DNA from: Deltaproteobacteria bacterium
Lineage (GTDB): Bacteria; Desulfobacterota; Desulfuromonadia; Geobacterales; Pseudopelobacteraceae
Length of the DNA stretch: 7,416 nt
Assembly (NCBI GenBank): GCA_030654645.1
Contig: JAURXC010000091.1
Span: forward strand, 1-7,416
Direction: 5' to 3'
Under the pieces are notes generated by a model. It was not told where the DNA came from. It ran no database searches and was given only the letters and a program-made list of their open reading frames with translations. How positions within the stretch are numbered: position 1 is the first letter of the stretch; every line of letters starts with the position of its first letter. The translations under genes and the position numbers were made by a program. This document shows, one piece after another, positions 1-5,582 of the stretch.

Positions 1-490
1 CCTGCAATAGTGCTTCGTTGACATCCAGAATTGCAAGTTCCGCCAGTTTGGTTTTCCGGGCCAGTGTAAATGAGATCGCCCTCGCCGCACCGCCGGCGCC
101 CAGCATCAGAATATTCCTGCCGTCAACCTCTACCCCGTTATCGACCAGGGCTTTAAGCGCGCCAGTTCCATCCGTACCCAAACCGATTAACTTTCCGTTT
201 TCGTGAATGACTGTATTAATTGAACCGATGCTGCGATCGACATCCGAAATCTCATCCACATATTTCATTACTTCAGTTTTGTGCGGAATAGTGACGCTCA
301 ATCCTCGAAAGTTTTCTATCGCACGCATGCCTTCTAATGTGCCTTTTACGTCTTCAACCGGAAAAGCCACATAAATGAAGTCCAAATCCAAGGCATCAAA
401 GGCGGCATTGTGAATTGCCGGTGAAAGGCTATGTGCAACAGGTTTTCCAATAACTGCACATAATTGGGTTTTACTGCTAAATGATACCAT
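1..490 (-). CDS. aroE: Shikimate/quinate dehydrogenase (AroE family), N-terminal 163 residues, C-terminus outside window
   Basis: A continuous minus-strand reading frame runs from ATG at 490 to the window edge without a stop. The family reduces 3-dehydroshikimate to shikimate (or oxidises quinate/shikimate) with a nicotinamide cofactor in the cytoplasm. Visible motifs are the substrate-binding AHSLSP (residues 19-24), GLSVTIPHK (63-71) with the catalytic Lys71, GSINTV (89-94), TDG with the catalytic Asp107 (106-108), and the Rossmann glycine loop GAGGAAR (131-137). The start is supported by AGGAGG at 501-506, ten bases upstream. Oddities: the usual NVTxPxK Asn is Ser65, the usual NTDG Asn is Gly105, and the end of the second Rossmann strand reads ILDVN (154-158) where E. 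coli AroE has an NRT-type NADP-phosphate motif. Asp156 there suggests NAD preference (inference). It could be a biosynthetic AroE variant, a catabolic quinate/shikimate dehydrogenase, or part of a fused AroDE-type protein. Family assignment is firm; exact role is not. Confidence 0.93.
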   Translation of the reverse strand, partial: MVSFSSKTQLCAVIGKPVAHSLSPAIHNAAFDALDLDFIYVAFPVEDVKGTLEGMRAIENFRGLSVTIPHKTEVMKYVDEISDVDRSIGSINTVIHENGKLIGLGTDGTGALKALVDNGVEVDGRNILMLGAGGAARAISFTLARKTKLAELAILDVNEALLQ

Positions 491-543
491 CTTGACGAAA
501 CCTCCTGTTATTTCGTGATTATGCAAGAGCCACATGCAAACGA

Positions 544-572
544 TGTATAAAATACAGGCGAACATACGTAAA
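544..572 (-). promoter_or_regulatory. Candidate sigma70 promoter of the aroE-family gene
   Basis: Read on the minus strand, TTTACG (567-572) as -35 and TATACA (544-549) as -10 are separated by 17 bases. Transcription would begin near 537 and leave an untranslated leader of about 47 bases before the ATG at 490. The match is moderate (4 of 6 at -35). It is the best promoter-like pair in the gap. Confidence 0.4.
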
Positions 573-590
573 ATACAGTAGAAAATATAG
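548..590. repeat. Direct repeat TAAAATACAG, two exact copies plus one degenerate copy
   Basis: TAAAATACAG occurs at 548-557 and again at 569-578, a spacing of 21 bp or two helical turns. A degenerate copy, GAAAATATAG, lies at 581-590. The exact copies overlap the proposed -10 and -35 elements of the aroE promoter, so a repressor or activator binding one face of the helix is plausible. No family-specific operator is recognised. Confidence 0.4.
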
Positions 591-806
591 ATAAACTTGG
601 GGAAAGTGGCCAATTCTCCCAATATCTCTGTCTGATGTTACTATTTGGATTCAGTGCGAGTATTTGATGAGTGGCAGGTTTTAGGGAGATTGTTGAAAAT
701 AGCTTTTAACTGCGAAGTGGTTTCGGCGCGCCATAAATTCAAACACTCACGCTAGACCGGAAGTGCTTTTTATCATTCTGCAGAATATCAGCCCCGCAAA
801 ACACCG

Positions 807-3671
807 TCAACACCCCCCCAAAAGCTCAGATACTTTCCGGCTCAAATCGTTGCGGTTATACGGTTTTTGAATAAACCCGTTGGCACCCAACCCCACCAGT
901 TCATCGCCGGTTCCTTCACGGCTGAATCCGGAGCAGAACAGTATCTTCAGATCGGGTGATTGCTCGCGCAGGCGCAGGAAGGCCTCTTTTCCACCCATCT
1001 TAGGCATTATCATGTCCAGTATCACCAGTGAGATCTCTTTCCCATGGGCGTCAAGCACTTGCAGGGCATGTTCCCCGTTTTTGGCCAGAAAGACCGTATA
1101 GCCCAGGTCTTCCAGCAGGTCCCGGCCGACCGAGCGTAGCATCTCCTCGTCATCCACCAGCAATATTCCTCCGCTGCCGCCAACCGCTTCATCCGGGATG
1201 TTCTCTCGGTCCGGATCGCCGAAAACCAGAGGTAGGAAAATTCTGAACACGGAACCCGTTCCGGGCTGGCTCTGGACGCTGATCTCGCCGCCATGGTTCT
1301 TGACTGCACCGTACACAGACGCCAGGCCGAGACCGGTGCCTTTTCCGACGCCCTTGGTGGTAAAAAAGGGCTCAAATATGTGTTGCAAAACCTCATTTGT
1401 CATGCCGTCTCCGGTGTCGGACACGGTGATTTCAAGATAGCGGCCGGCCGCGCGGGATATGCCCATGCTGTGAAAGGAAGCCTCGTCCAGGGTCTTGACG
1501 GTCGTTGCATAGGTCAGCGTACCACCTTGTGGCATGGCATCACGGGCATTGACACCCAGGTTGAGCAGTGCATTCTGCAGTTGGGTCTGGTCGCCCATTA
1601 TAACCGGATTGCCTTGATCCAGTCTGGTTGTAAGCAGTATCTGCTTGTCAATCGTGCGTTTCAGAAGGCTCATGACCGCTATGATCGTGTCATTAATGCG
1701 GATTGGACTTGAAACAGCAGTCCCTTTGCGCGAGAAGGTCAACAGCTCGCTGGTCAGGTCTGCCGAGCGGGTAGCGGCTTCGATGATGGTTGCCGCCAAT
1801 TTGCTGTTTTTGTCATCATGCGCCAGTCGTCGTTTCAAAAGCTCGGCGGCGGCCATGATCCCGGCCAGCATGTTATTGAAGTCATGGGCAATTCCTCCAG
1901 CCAGCTGTCCGACAACATCCATTTTCTGCGCCTGGTGCAATTGGTTCTGCAGACGTTTTTGCTCGGTGATTTCCATAACCGCGCTCAGAACACAGCTCTT
2001 TCCGGCAATCTCCAGTTGTACCCCGGAAAAGAGCACGGTAAATACTTCACCCTGTTTGCGGCGCATTTCAGTCTCGAAATTGTAGACATGGCCGTTGGCT
2101 TTTAACAGTTGCAGGTAGCGGTCCCGGTCCGACTCGTGTACCCATACCCCCAGCTCGACGGTGGTCCTGCCGATGGCCTCATTACGTGAATAACCGAACA
2201 TGTCTATGAATGCCTGGTTCACTTCGCTGAAGGTTCCTTCCGGCAGGGTGGTCAGTGCCACCGTTATCGGTGAGTACTCAAAAACGGCCCTGTATTTCTG
2301 TGAACTCTCTTCAGCCACATCCAGCTGGATTCTCAGCTTTTCCTTGATGTCCTGCAGCTGATCATGGGTGGCCTGATATTCACAGATCTGTTCCCGCAGC
2401 ATCTCTTCGGTTGCCTGGAGTTCATCCTGGCTCTGCATGAAGTCGTCAACCTGTGCTCGCAGTATCTCCTCGGTGGCCTGAAGTTCCTCCTGAGACTCCT
2501 GGTACTGGTCGATCTTAAGGTGCAGCATCTCTTCAAGGCGTCTGCGTTTACGGATATTCAGAACCTGAATTGTCAGGCCGATGATGCAGAACAGTGTGAA
2601 AGCGGAACCAAGCCAGACCGCTTTTTTATTAATGGCAAAGGTCGAAACAGGTTTGTTGATTAAAACAGAATCGGCCGGCAGTCTGGCGGGGTCTATGTCA
2701 AATTTTTTCAGCACGCGGTCATCAAACATGGGGCTGGAAAGATTGGATGTTACGACCGGCAGCTTTTCGGGCTGTTCTCCGTTGATGATGCTGACCGCCA
2801 GTTCCGCGGCCTTCAGTCCCTGTGTTTGCCCCTCCGCCATTCTGCCGCCGACTACACCGTTGCCCAACTGCGCCGCGTAAACCGAATAAACCGGGACCGG
2901 ACTGGCGTCACTGACCAACCGGGCCGCCTCGGAATGGCTGAAGGTTCTTCCTCCTTTTTCAACCGTGTATGAAAGCATCAGCACCAGGTAATCGGGAGTG
3001 ATGGTCTTCAGTCTCTTGACAGTTTCTTCGAGAGGCATCTCATCCATAAACCGAATCTTGACTGTCGGGAAGCCTTGTGCCGACTCTTCCAGCTCGCGGC
3101 GTATGGCCAAGCCGGTGTCGGTGTAGTCATGAATCACAATTATGTTGCGAGTGGCAGGGTGCAATTGGAGAGCCAACTGAAGCGTGCCCACGGAATCGTG
3201 GTATTCCGCGACCCCGGTGATCAGCTTCTGACCGGAGATCATGGATGGTTCATAATTGTTTATGCCGCAGAACACCAGAGGAGTCCCCGGAGAGACGCGC
3301 TGACGGTAGCGCGTCGCGAACTCCAGGGCGGCATTGTCCATGGCTATGATCAGATCGAGCTGGAGGTTGGCGTACTTGGCTGCCAGCAGGTCTGCCATGT
3401 AGGGAAAGTGTTTTTTTGAATGGAATTTTTTGGTATCCAGATGCTCCATATACAGGTCGAAGCGTGGATAAACCCTGGAAAGACCATCTCGTAACCCGGT
3501 CATTTCATCTTCCCACCAATCGTAGCCTATGTTGTAGGAATTGAGGACTAGAATTCGGGGAACCGTGGTCGCGGCATGGAGAGTGGTAAATATTGGGGAG
3601 AGCAGAGCCCATGCTATTACAATTACCGCCACTACAAATGAACTGGAAATTTGGTGAGGTGAAAATTTCAT
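807..3671 (-). CDS. Hybrid sensor histidine kinase with ABC-type substrate-binding sensor, PAS, kinase core and receiver
   Basis: A 954-residue inner-membrane two-component sensor. Residues 1-33 form a signal peptide (LHA-AT cleavage likely). Residues 35-345 resemble the periplasmic ABC substrate-binding family (PF04392-like). One membrane helix at about 351-371 is followed by basic RKRRR. Residues 383-450 are a coiled coil of 21-residue repeats, then a PAS domain at about 458-570. The kinase core has the H-box GIAHDFNN with His596, N-box Asn704/Asn708, G1 DTGDG (752-756), F-box EPFFTTK (767-773) and G2 GKGTGLGL (776-783). The C-terminal receiver (835-954) has acidic Asp840/Asp841, phosphoacceptor Asp886, Ser914 and Lys936. 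All catalytic residues are present, so it should be active in autophosphorylation and phosphotransfer. The ATG at 3671 gives a good signal peptide but only a weak GGGG ribosome-binding site (3677-3680). No HAMP domain and no DNA-binding partner are seen in the window. The ligand is unknown. Confidence 0.95.
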   Translation of the reverse strand: MKFSPHQISSSFVVAVIVIAWALLSPIFTTLHAATTVPRILVLNSYNIGYDWWEDEMTGLRDGLSRVYPRFDLYMEHLDTKKFHSKKHFPYMADLLAAKYANLQLDLIIAMDNAALEFATRYRQRVSPGTPLVFCGINNYEPSMISGQKLITGVAEYHDSVGTLQLALQLHPATRNIIVIHDYTDTGLAIRRELEESAQGFPTVKIRFMDEMPLEETVKRLKTITPDYLVLMLSYTVEKGGRTFSHSEAARLVSDASPVPVYSVYAAQLGNGVVGGRMAEGQTQGLKAAELAVSIINGEQPEKLPVVTSNLSSPMFDDRVLKKFDIDPARLPADSVLINKPVSTFAINKKAVWLGSAFTLFCIIGLTIQVLNIRKRRRLEEMLHLKIDQYQESQEELQATEEILRAQVDDFMQSQDELQATEEMLREQICEYQATHDQLQDIKEKLRIQLDVAEESSQKYRAVFEYSPITVALTTLPEGTFSEVNQAFIDMFGYSRNEAIGRTTVELGVWVHESDRDRYLQLLKANGHVYNFETEMRRKQGEVFTVLFSGVQLEIAGKSCVLSAVMEITEQKRLQNQLHQAQKMDVVGQLAGGIAHDFNNMLAGIMAAAELLKRRLAHDDKNSKLAATIIEAATRSADLTSELLTFSRKGTAVSSPIRINDTIIAVMSLLKRTIDKQILLTTRLDQGNPVIMGDQTQLQNALLNLGVNARDAMPQGGTLTYATTVKTLDEASFHSMGISRAAGRYLEITVSDTGDGMTNEVLQHIFEPFFTTKGVGKGTGLGLASVYGAVKNHGGEISVQSQPGTGSVFRIFLPLVFGDPDRENIPDEAVGGSGGILLVDDEEMLRSVGRDLLEDLGYTVFLAKNGEHALQVLDAHGKEISLVILDMIMPKMGGKEAFLRLREQSPDLKILFCSGFSREGTGDELVGLGANGFIQKPYNRNDLSRKVSELLGGC
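2337..2525 (-). repeat. Three tandem 63-bp units coding 21-residue coiled-coil repeats in the kinase
   Basis: Kinase residues 383-403, 404-424 and 425-445 are three consecutive 21-residue units. Each begins with Leu and has a central ELQATEE or related DQLQDIKE segment. A partial fourth unit begins LRIQLD at 446. Twenty-one residues are three heptads, so register is kept across copies. The first two units are also clearly alike at the DNA level, while the third has diverged. The segment joins the membrane helix to the PAS domain and probably transmits the signal as a dimeric helix. Confidence 0.8.
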
Positions 3672-3777
3672 TTGAACCCCAAACCCGTGGAATGCGGTTG
3701 ATATGTGACAGTGCCCATCTGAAAGTTAATAAGTGTTATAAACAGCGTTATAATCCGCCATGTAAGTCATCGTGCAT

Positions 3778-3885
3778 ATGAATCATGTGTTCGAAATCGC
3801 ATTATTCTTAAAACGCTGGTTCAATAAGTCAGTGAGACGAAGTACGAGGAGAGGTAACAAGAGTTCCAGGCTTATTCGCCATTGA
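3778..3885 (+). other. Short reading frame for a 35-residue basic peptide, doubtful gene
   Basis: ATG at 3778 to TGA at 3883-3885 encodes a hydrophobic-then-basic peptide starting MNHVFEIALFLKRWF, with a tail dominated by Arg, Lys and Ser. There is no ribosome-binding site upstream and I recognise no family. The amphipathic start and very basic end are striking for random sequence, but at this length chance is a fair explanation. It could be a small peptide, a remnant of a longer gene, or noise. Confidence 0.12.
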
Positions 3886-3940
3886 TTGTTAACGGGATTC
3901 TACATGATGTGCATTGATTGTGGATAAATATTTATTGATT
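3881..3940. repeat. ATTGATT direct repeats in helical phase
   Basis: ATTGATT occurs at 3881-3887, 3913-3919 and 3934-3940. The first two lie within a longer identical ten-mer CATTGATTGT (3880-3889 and 3912-3921). Start-to-start spacings of 32 and 21 bp are close to three and two helical turns, so all copies would face the same side of the DNA. The sites lie just past the MarR stop codon and upstream of the kinase. Confidence 0.35.
3919..3927 (-). promoter_or_regulatory. Perfect consensus DnaA box sequence
   Basis: The minus strand reads TTATCCACA here, the consensus DnaA box. An AT-rich 12-bp palindrome, ATAAATATTTAT, overlaps it at 3924-3935. A single box without clustering or neighbouring dnaA/dnaN genes does not make an origin. 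It may bind DnaA as a regulatory site or be a chance match. Confidence 0.3.
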
Positions 3941-3944
3941 AATT

Positions 3945-4472
3945 TCACTGGTGAGCAATTGGCGGGGGAGTCAAATTCTTTCTTTTCCTGCCGGGCAGAT
4001 TTACTTCAGGTGAATGAATCAATTTTGGCGGCACTTCTTGAACCCCCAAGATTTTGACAATCTGTTCCAAACCTGCAGAAATGACTTTCACCTTTTGATC
4101 GGAAAGAGGCTCCAGTCCATTTACTAAAAGCCCCTGCGCGATCTCCGGGGAATTTCGTACCAATTCACGCCCCTTGTCGGTGATGACTATGTGAACAACA
4201 CGCCTGTCTTTGTCGGATCGGATGCGTTGCACTATTCCCTTTGTTTCAAGTCGATCCAAAAGCCCCACCATGGTTGCCGGATGCAAATACGTGCGACGGG
4301 CCAGGTCGGTGACTTTCAAGGGTGCTGCCATTTCGAGAATTTTAACCACCCATAGCTGTGACCCGCTCAGACCGGTTTCGTGCTCGACCATTCTCGATTG
4401 CTCGGACAACACCTGAAAAATGCGTCTGATATCGTCGATTATTCCGGCCACCATTGTTGACTTGGATTTCAT
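3945..4472 (-). CDS. MarR-family winged-helix transcriptional regulator
   Basis: A 175-residue cytoplasmic DNA-binding protein. Residues 8-45 form the N-terminal dimerisation helices, 52-82 the helix-turn-helix (LKVTDLARRTYLHPATMVGL then LLDRLETKGI), and 85-101 the basic wing (RSDKDRR...VITDKG), which is the MarR family signature. Residues 108-145 are the C-terminal dimerisation helices. I chose ATG at 4472, preceded by AAGGGG (4483-4488) ten bases upstream. The frame is open to a TTG at 4508, but that start lacks a ribosome-binding site and would add twelve residues before the usual N-terminus. A tail of about 30 residues, rich in Pro, Lys and Arg (GRKRKNLTPPP), extends past the normal MarR end and is of unknown use. 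The gene is divergent from the IclR gene. Family members usually repress neighbouring genes until a small, often aromatic or carboxylic, ligand binds; the target here is not known. Confidence 0.9.
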   Translation of the reverse strand: MKSKSTMVAGIIDDIRRIFQVLSEQSRMVEHETGLSGSQLWVVKILEMAAPLKVTDLARRTYLHPATMVGLLDRLETKGIVQRIRSDKDRRVVHIVITDKGRELVRNSPEIAQGLLVNGLEPLSDQKVKVISAGLEQIVKILGVQEVPPKLIHSPEVNLPGRKRKNLTPPPIAHQ

Positions 4473-4548
4473 TCGGAAATATCCCCTTAAAACAAATTTA
4501 TAAAACAATAATCATCGCTGCGTGTGCTGTAATAACGCCGGGTTGATA

Positions 4549-4574
4549 TGCGTAACATGTTGTAAACGCAACAT
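4549..4574. promoter_or_regulatory. Overlapping inverted repeats, candidate operator
   Basis: Two perfect inverted repeats overlap: ATGTTG-N6-CAACAT (4557-4574) and TGCGT-N12-ACGCA (4549-4570). The 18-bp size of the first suits a dimeric winged-helix regulator such as MarR, and the site lies between the two divergent genes. Which of MarR, IclR or another protein binds is inference. Confidence 0.4.
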
Positions 4575-4603
4575 TACTTGTAAAATATGAAGTTGTCCAC
4601 ATA

Positions 4604-4627
4604 TTTTTGTTGCTGTTAAAACAAAAA
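4604..4627. promoter_or_regulatory. Inverted repeat TTTTTGTT-N8-AACAAAAA
   Basis: Perfect eight-base arms flank an eight-base spacer, immediately left of the proposed IclR -35. A second, smaller symmetric element, AACAA-N4-TTGTT (4620-4633), overlaps its right arm and the -35 itself. The placement suits an autoregulatory operator for the IclR protein. High local AT content raises the chance of accidental symmetry. Confidence 0.3.
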
Positions 4628-4628
4628 A

Positions 4629-4657
4629 TTGTTATAAAAGCAAATACTTTGTATACG
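4629..4657 (+). promoter_or_regulatory. Candidate promoter of the IclR-regulator operon
   Basis: TTGTTA (4629-4634) and TATACG (4652-4657) are separated by 17 bases, each matching the sigma70 consensus at 4 of 6 positions. The leader to the ATG at 4742 would be about 75-80 bases and very AT-rich. Other TATA-like choices exist nearby (TATTAT at 4692-4697), but without a -35 partner. Confidence 0.3.
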
Positions 4658-4741
4658 TAAATTATATAAATATTAAATATTTTATTTTATATATTATATG
4701 CACGGTAAATTTTTGTTTTATTACACATTGAGAGGATATCC

Positions 4742-5518
4742 ATGGCGCTGGAAAAGAGTGCTTACACTGTTTTGACTGTGCATAAGGCATTTGAAGTGTT
4801 GGAGTTTCTATCGGGAAACCCGATTGACTCCAGCCTGCAGACAATCGCATCAACTGTTGAAATGACGCGAAACAAGGCATTTCGTTTGCTGGCAACACTC
4901 TGTGAAAGCGGATTGCTTGAGCAGGAAAAACCGGGTGGTTCCTATCGTCTCGGCATGAACGCATTTTCCCTTGCCCAAAAACTGATCAGGAATTCAAATG
5001 TCATCAGTCTTGCGCATCCCGTGATTGAGCAACTGGCAAAAAAGCATGGTGAGGCCGTATATATGACGGTTATCAAGGGAGACGATGTTTTGTTTCTTGA
5101 TATGGCTGATTGTGACCAGCAGATTAAAGCCGTGTCTCTCATTGGGAAAACATTCCCGTTTTTTACAAATGCGGCCGGCAAGGTCATGAAAGCACTGGAA
5201 TCAAAAGAATCGTTGGAATGGATAGTCAACAAGAAGCGAAATAAATCGATCAACATTTCCGATCCGGAGCATCTAGTCTCAGAACTGTTTGAAATCAGAT
5301 CCAACGGTGGAGTCGCCGTTGATTCAGGTGGTCTTGGCGAAGGTGTCAGCAGTGTAGCCGTAGCAGTCAAGGATTATGCAGGACATGTGATAGGCGCAAT
5401 TACCATGCTTGGCCCTTCCTTTAGATTTCTGAAGAAACGCATAGAGAAAGAAATTATTCCTTCACTTATTGAAGGGGCCGCAATTGCATCAGAGAAGTTC
5501 GGTTATATGCCCGCATAA
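4742..5518 (+). CDS. IclR-family transcriptional regulator
   Basis: A 258-residue cytoplasmic regulator of typical IclR length. Residues 6-70 form the winged helix-turn-helix, with SLQTIASTVEMTRNKAFRLL (31-50) as the helix-turn-helix and GLLEQ...YRLG (57-71) as the wing. Residues 85-255 form the GAF-like effector-binding domain, with the family pattern NAAGKVMKA (143-151) and D-S-GG-x-GEGVSSVAVAV (194-209). The ATG is preceded by AGAGGA (4731-4736) five bases upstream. It lies 64 bases upstream of the DUF485 gene on the same strand with no visible terminator between, so an operon with the permease genes is likely. IclR proteins bind small organic acids such as pyruvate, glyoxylate, acetate-related compounds or aromatic acids; a carboxylate carried by the adjacent symporter is the obvious ligand candidate, but this is inferred from position. 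Codon use is less GC-biased than in the symporter. Confidence 0.93.
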   Translation: MALEKSAYTVLTVHKAFEVLEFLSGNPIDSSLQTIASTVEMTRNKAFRLLATLCESGLLEQEKPGGSYRLGMNAFSLAQKLIRNSNVISLAHPVIEQLAKKHGEAVYMTVIKGDDVLFLDMADCDQQIKAVSLIGKTFPFFTNAAGKVMKALESKESLEWIVNKKRNKSINISDPEHLVSELFEIRSNGGVAVDSGGLGEGVSSVAVAVKDYAGHVIGAITMLGPSFRFLKKRIEKEIIPSLIEGAAIASEKFGYMPA

Positions 5519-5532
5519 GCCAAATACATCAT

Positions 5533-5575
5533 TGAAAGGAGATTTTGTTAGTACACTATCAACTACTGAAAGGAG
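5533..5575 (+). promoter_or_regulatory. Duplicated Shine-Dalgarno sequence before the DUF485 gene
   Basis: TGAAAGGAG occurs twice, at 5533-5541 and 5567-5575. The second copy sits seven bases before the ATG at 5583 and fixes that start. The first, 34 bases upstream, has only a TTG at 5545 close behind it, in another frame. It may act as a ribosome standby site or be a remnant of duplication. Confidence 0.5.
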
Positions 5576-5582
5576 TAATACC

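Larger units (their letters stand above)
491..806. other. Intergenic region between kinase 3' end and aroE 5' end
   Basis: This 316-base gap holds the aroE ribosome-binding site, promoter and direct repeats in its left third. From about 600 to 806 I see no convincing gene. The longest plus-strand reading frame there (GTG 654 to TAG 755, 33 residues) has no ribosome-binding site or recognisable content. A 12-bp perfect palindrome, ATTCTGCAGAAT, lies at 775-786, about 20 bases past the kinase stop. It is not followed by a T-run on the minus strand, so it is a poor intrinsic terminator. Confidence 0.6.
3672..3944. other. Intergenic region between MarR 3' end and kinase 5' end
   Basis: This 273-base gap should carry the kinase promoter and any MarR terminator. 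Two copies of GTTATAA (3735-3741 and 3747-3753) read TTATAAC on the minus strand and could supply -10 elements, but neither has a good -35 at 16-18 bases. No strong hairpin plus T-run follows the MarR stop, so readthrough from MarR into the kinase cannot be excluded. The right part carries short phased repeats and a DnaA-box sequence, listed separately. Confidence 0.5.
4473..4741. other. AT-rich divergent control region between MarR and IclR genes
   Basis: This 269-base region must contain both divergent promoters. Its right half (about 4600-4725) is extremely AT-rich and consists mostly of A/T runs. It contains inverted repeats at 4549-4574 and 4604-4627, a candidate IclR promoter, and a near-consensus DnaA box TTGTCCACA (4593-4601, one mismatch). 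On the MarR side, TATAAA (minus strand, 4497-4502) could be a -10, but no matching -35 is visible. Confidence 0.6.

Noticed and set aside
18..206. Plus-strand 62-residue frame at the left edge
   Set aside because: It lies antisense to the AroE-family gene, whose conserved motifs run through the same bases.
742..773. Possible plus-strand terminator, CACT/AGTG stem followed by CTTTTT
   Set aside because: The stem is only four base pairs with a long loop, and no plus-strand gene ends there.
880..3419. Multiple frames on both strands inside the histidine kinase
   Set aside because: They are shadows of a kinase frame whose domains and catalytic residues are intact along its full length.
4473..4508. 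Twelve-residue N-terminal extension of MarR from TTG at 4508
   Set aside because: There is no ribosome-binding site before 4508, while ATG at 4472 has AAGGGG upstream and gives the normal MarR N-terminus.
3919..4730. Chromosomal or plasmid replication origin
   Set aside because: Only one perfect and one imperfect DnaA box about 670 bp apart; no box cluster, iterons, rep gene, dnaA or dnaN in the window.
4600..4730. Riboswitch or structured leader before the IclR gene
   Set aside because: The leader is almost pure A/T with no conserved riboswitch core; the inverted repeats fit operators better.
5469..5582. Longer N-terminus for the DUF485 protein starting at 5469
   Set aside because: It overlaps the IclR coding end, has no ribosome-binding site at 5469, and DUF485 similarity begins only after the well-placed ATG at 5583.
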